Positions 62,529 to 64,000 of a stretch of 64,000 nucleotides of DNA are shown here, one piece after another. Position numbers and translations under genes: made by a program. Source of the DNA: Tessaracoccus palaemonis (lineage in GTDB: Bacteria > Actinomycetota > Actinomycetes > Propionibacteriales > Propionibacteriaceae); assembly GCF_019316905.1 (NCBI RefSeq), contig NZ_CP079216.1, forward strand, positions 62,001-126,000, written 5' to 3'. Below the pieces are notes generated by a model. The model was given only the letters and a program-made list of their open reading frames with translations, made no database searches and was not told where the DNA came from. Every line of letters begins with the position of its first letter. Position 1 is the stretch's first letter.

Positions 62529-63893
62529 GTGACCAACGCGATGTGGCCCCGGCTCGGTGGCCCGATGGGCAGCCACGCGGCTCCGAGGGGAGTCTGGTTC
62601 AACCCGCTGCCCTGGATCCTGCTGGCCGGCACCGCGGTCTTCCTCGTCCTGTTCCTGAGGCACACGCCGTGCGTGCAGGTCGTGGCCGACAACGCCGTCA
62701 ACGTCTACATCCGCGTCTGCTACTCCGACATCCAGGCCACGTTCCTGTCCCAGGGGTTCGGGCAGGGCGTGTCGGCCTTCGGGACCGACGCCATGACCTT
62801 CCCGCCGCTGACGGCCGCGTTCATCTACACGACGCAGCTGATCGGCGTGTGGGTCTTCGGTTCCTCGGTCTACCCGGGCGCCGCGCTGCAGGAACAGGTC
62901 GACGCGTCCGTCGTGTTCTTCGGGCTGACGGCCGTCGGGCTGTTCGTGTGCCTGCTCGTCACGCTGCTGTGCCTCGCCCGGCTGGGCCGCGACTCCGACG
63001 CGCGCAGGCCGAGCTGGGACGCGATGATGGTCGCCGCGTCGCCCGTCGTGCTCGCGGTCGGCCTGATCAACTGGGACCTGTTCGGCATCGCCCTGACGTG
63101 CCTCGGCATGTTCCTGTTCGCGCGCCGCGCCGTCGTCGAGTCGGGGATCGTGCTCGGGTTGGCCGCCTGCGCGGCGACCATGCCGATCGCCGTCGTGCTG
63201 GCCGTCACGGTCGCGTGCGGGCTTAGGGGCGGCTGGAAGGTCGCGCTGCGCTTCGTGGTGCCCGCCGTCGCCGCGTTCTTCCTGGTCCACCTACCGCTGG
63301 TGATCCAGGACTTCGACTCGGTCTACGCCTTCTACCACGGCGAGATCAACAAGGAGACGGGCTACGGCTCGCTCTGGTACCTGGCGTCGCTGATGGGCGC
63401 CTCGACGCGCAGCACCGGGTCGCTGGCCTTCGTGCTGCTGATGCTCGGGTTCGGCATCCTGATAGCCTGGCTGTACGTCACGCACCGCACGCCGCGCGTC
63501 GGGTCGCTGGTCGAGGTGATGCTGCTCGCTACCTGCCTGCTCGGCCCGGCGTATCCGCCGCAGACGGCCCTGTGGCTGCTCGTCGCCGTCTACTGGGCGC
63601 GCCCGTACCGCTGGGAGATGGCGGCCTTCACCCTCACGCAGGTCGCGTACTACCTGGCCGTCTGGCCTTGGCTGAACGGCTCGCTGACCAGCGCCCAGTC
63701 GGGCCCGTACGCGGTGTACTGGCTCGCCATCCTGGCCCGCGCGGGCGTCGAGGCCTGGCTGCTGGTGTCCTGCCTGCGCGACATCGCGACCCCCCGCCGC
63801 GACCTGCTGCGCACCCCGTCGTCGCCGGACCCCATCGGCGGTGTCCTGAACGACGGCGAGACCCTCACGAGAGTCGCCGCGCCGGTTCCCTGA
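62529..63893 (+). CDS. GT87-type multi-pass membrane glycosyltransferase
   Basis: This roughly 454-residue protein has ten or more helices, an acidic residue pair in the first external loop (RVCYSDIQATF) and the general layout of GT87/DUF2029 polyprenyl-phosphate mannosyl-type transferases. It probably adds a sugar to an envelope polymer. I placed the start at GTG 62529 because TAGAGT (62516-62521) lies seven bases upstream; ATG 62523 is the alternative. The final codons (PVP and stop) lie in a family C repeat. It follows the penicillin-binding protein gene by 29 bases. Confidence 0.8.
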   Translation: MTNAMWPRLGGPMGSHAAPRGVWFNPLPWILLAGTAVFLVLFLRHTPCVQVVADNAVNVYIRVCYSDIQATFLSQGFGQGVSAFGTDAMTFPPLTAAFIYTTQLIGVWVFGSSVYPGAALQEQVDASVVFFGLTAVGLFVCLLVTLLCLARLGRDSDARRPSWDAMMVAASPVVLAVGLINWDLFGIALTCLGMFLFARRAVVESGIVLGLAACAATMPIAVVLAVTVACGLRGGWKVALRFVVPAVAAFFLVHLPLVIQDFDSVYAFYHGEINKETGYGSLWYLASLMGASTRSTGSLAFVLLMLGFGILIAWLYVTHRTPRVGSLVEVMLLATCLLGPAYPPQTALWLLVAVYWARPYRWEMAAFTLTQVAYYLAVWPWLNGSLTSAQSGPYAVYWLAILARAGVEAWLLVSCLRDIATPRRDLLRTPSSPDPIGGVLNDGETLTRVAAPVP

Positions 63894-64000
63894 GCCGTTG
63901 CCGGTTCCCTGAGCCTGTCGAAGGGCGCCGAAGCGAAGCGAGGCGGAATCCCCCGCGGCAAGACCTTTCGCTTCGCTCAAGGCACCTCGACAAGCTCGGC
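63884..64000. repeat. Family C repeat at the right edge
   Basis: GGTTCCCTGAGC occurs at 63884 and again at 63903, followed by CTGTCGAAGGGCGCC and AGCGAAGCGAGGCGG. This is the reverse complement of the family C units at 4154-4605 with changes. The repeat runs to the window edge and probably beyond. Confidence 0.8.

Overview
The window is 64 kb of high-GC DNA with dense genes, many 1-4 base overlaps between consecutive genes, GTG and TTG starts, and many start codons placed 6-8 bases after a TANNNT box. Together with the MurJ-pseudokinase fusion, LigD and type VII secretion-like proteins this points to an actinobacterium. Propionibacteriales is my best guess for the order, but it is an inference from gene content. 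I see no rRNA, tRNA, CRISPR array, insertion sequence or prophage. Layout: 1-3354 holds a partial gene, a glyoxalase-fold protein, an exported extensin-like protein and a DUF885 metallopeptidase. 3419-4171 holds a guanidine-III-type riboswitch in front of a pair of small multidrug resistance (Gdx) genes, followed by a repeat array. 4616-9239 holds a class B penicillin-binding protein, TerC and an MFS transporter. 9240-11111 holds repeats and a frameshifted AbiEi/DUF559 gene. 11112-12967 is a NarL-type two-component system. 13106-25283 is an L-rhamnose locus: a kinase-aldolase fusion, isomerase, LacI repressor, ABC importer and mutarotase, followed by a repeat-rich gap and galE. 25384-31776 holds a metallo-beta-lactamase-fold hydrolase, a TetR regulator, an MmpL protein and a YhgE/Pip protein. 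32211-35684 is a four-gene set that looks linked to type VII secretion. 36068-38410 is glpF-glpK. 38480-42086 is a second YhgE/Pip protein with an ABC ATPase-like partner and a divergent TetR. 42264-45967 holds ligD, ybaK and paiB. 46163-51765 holds murJ and a DUF6049 gene. 51829-55646 is a gluconate locus (gntR, gntK, gntP, gnd). The rest holds a VanZ/RDD protein, a PfkB kinase, cca, a nitrilase-family amidase, a class A penicillin-binding protein and a GT87-type membrane glycosyltransferase. How the genes work together: rhamnose would be imported by RhaS-RhaT-RhaP-RhaQ, converted to the favoured anomer by RhaM, isomerised by RhaI, and phosphorylated and cleaved by the fused RhaB-RhaD. LacI-type operators sit on both rha promoters. 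Gluconate enters by GntP, is phosphorylated by GntK and oxidised by the 6-phosphogluconate dehydrogenase under a GntR regulator. Glycerol enters by GlpF and is trapped by GlpK. Cell envelope functions (MurJ, two penicillin-binding proteins, MmpL, two YhgE proteins, VanZ, GT87) are strongly represented. The most unusual content is non-coding. Three families of interspersed palindromic repeats fill most of the large gaps. One family (at least 10 copies of about 70 bases) shows paired base changes in its arms, which suggests a selected hairpin. Other notable items are the rhamnulokinase-aldolase fusion, an MmpL protein with a decayed ABC domain at its C-terminus, a TetR protein with a 22-residue tandem repeat, and the orphan type VII-like gene set.
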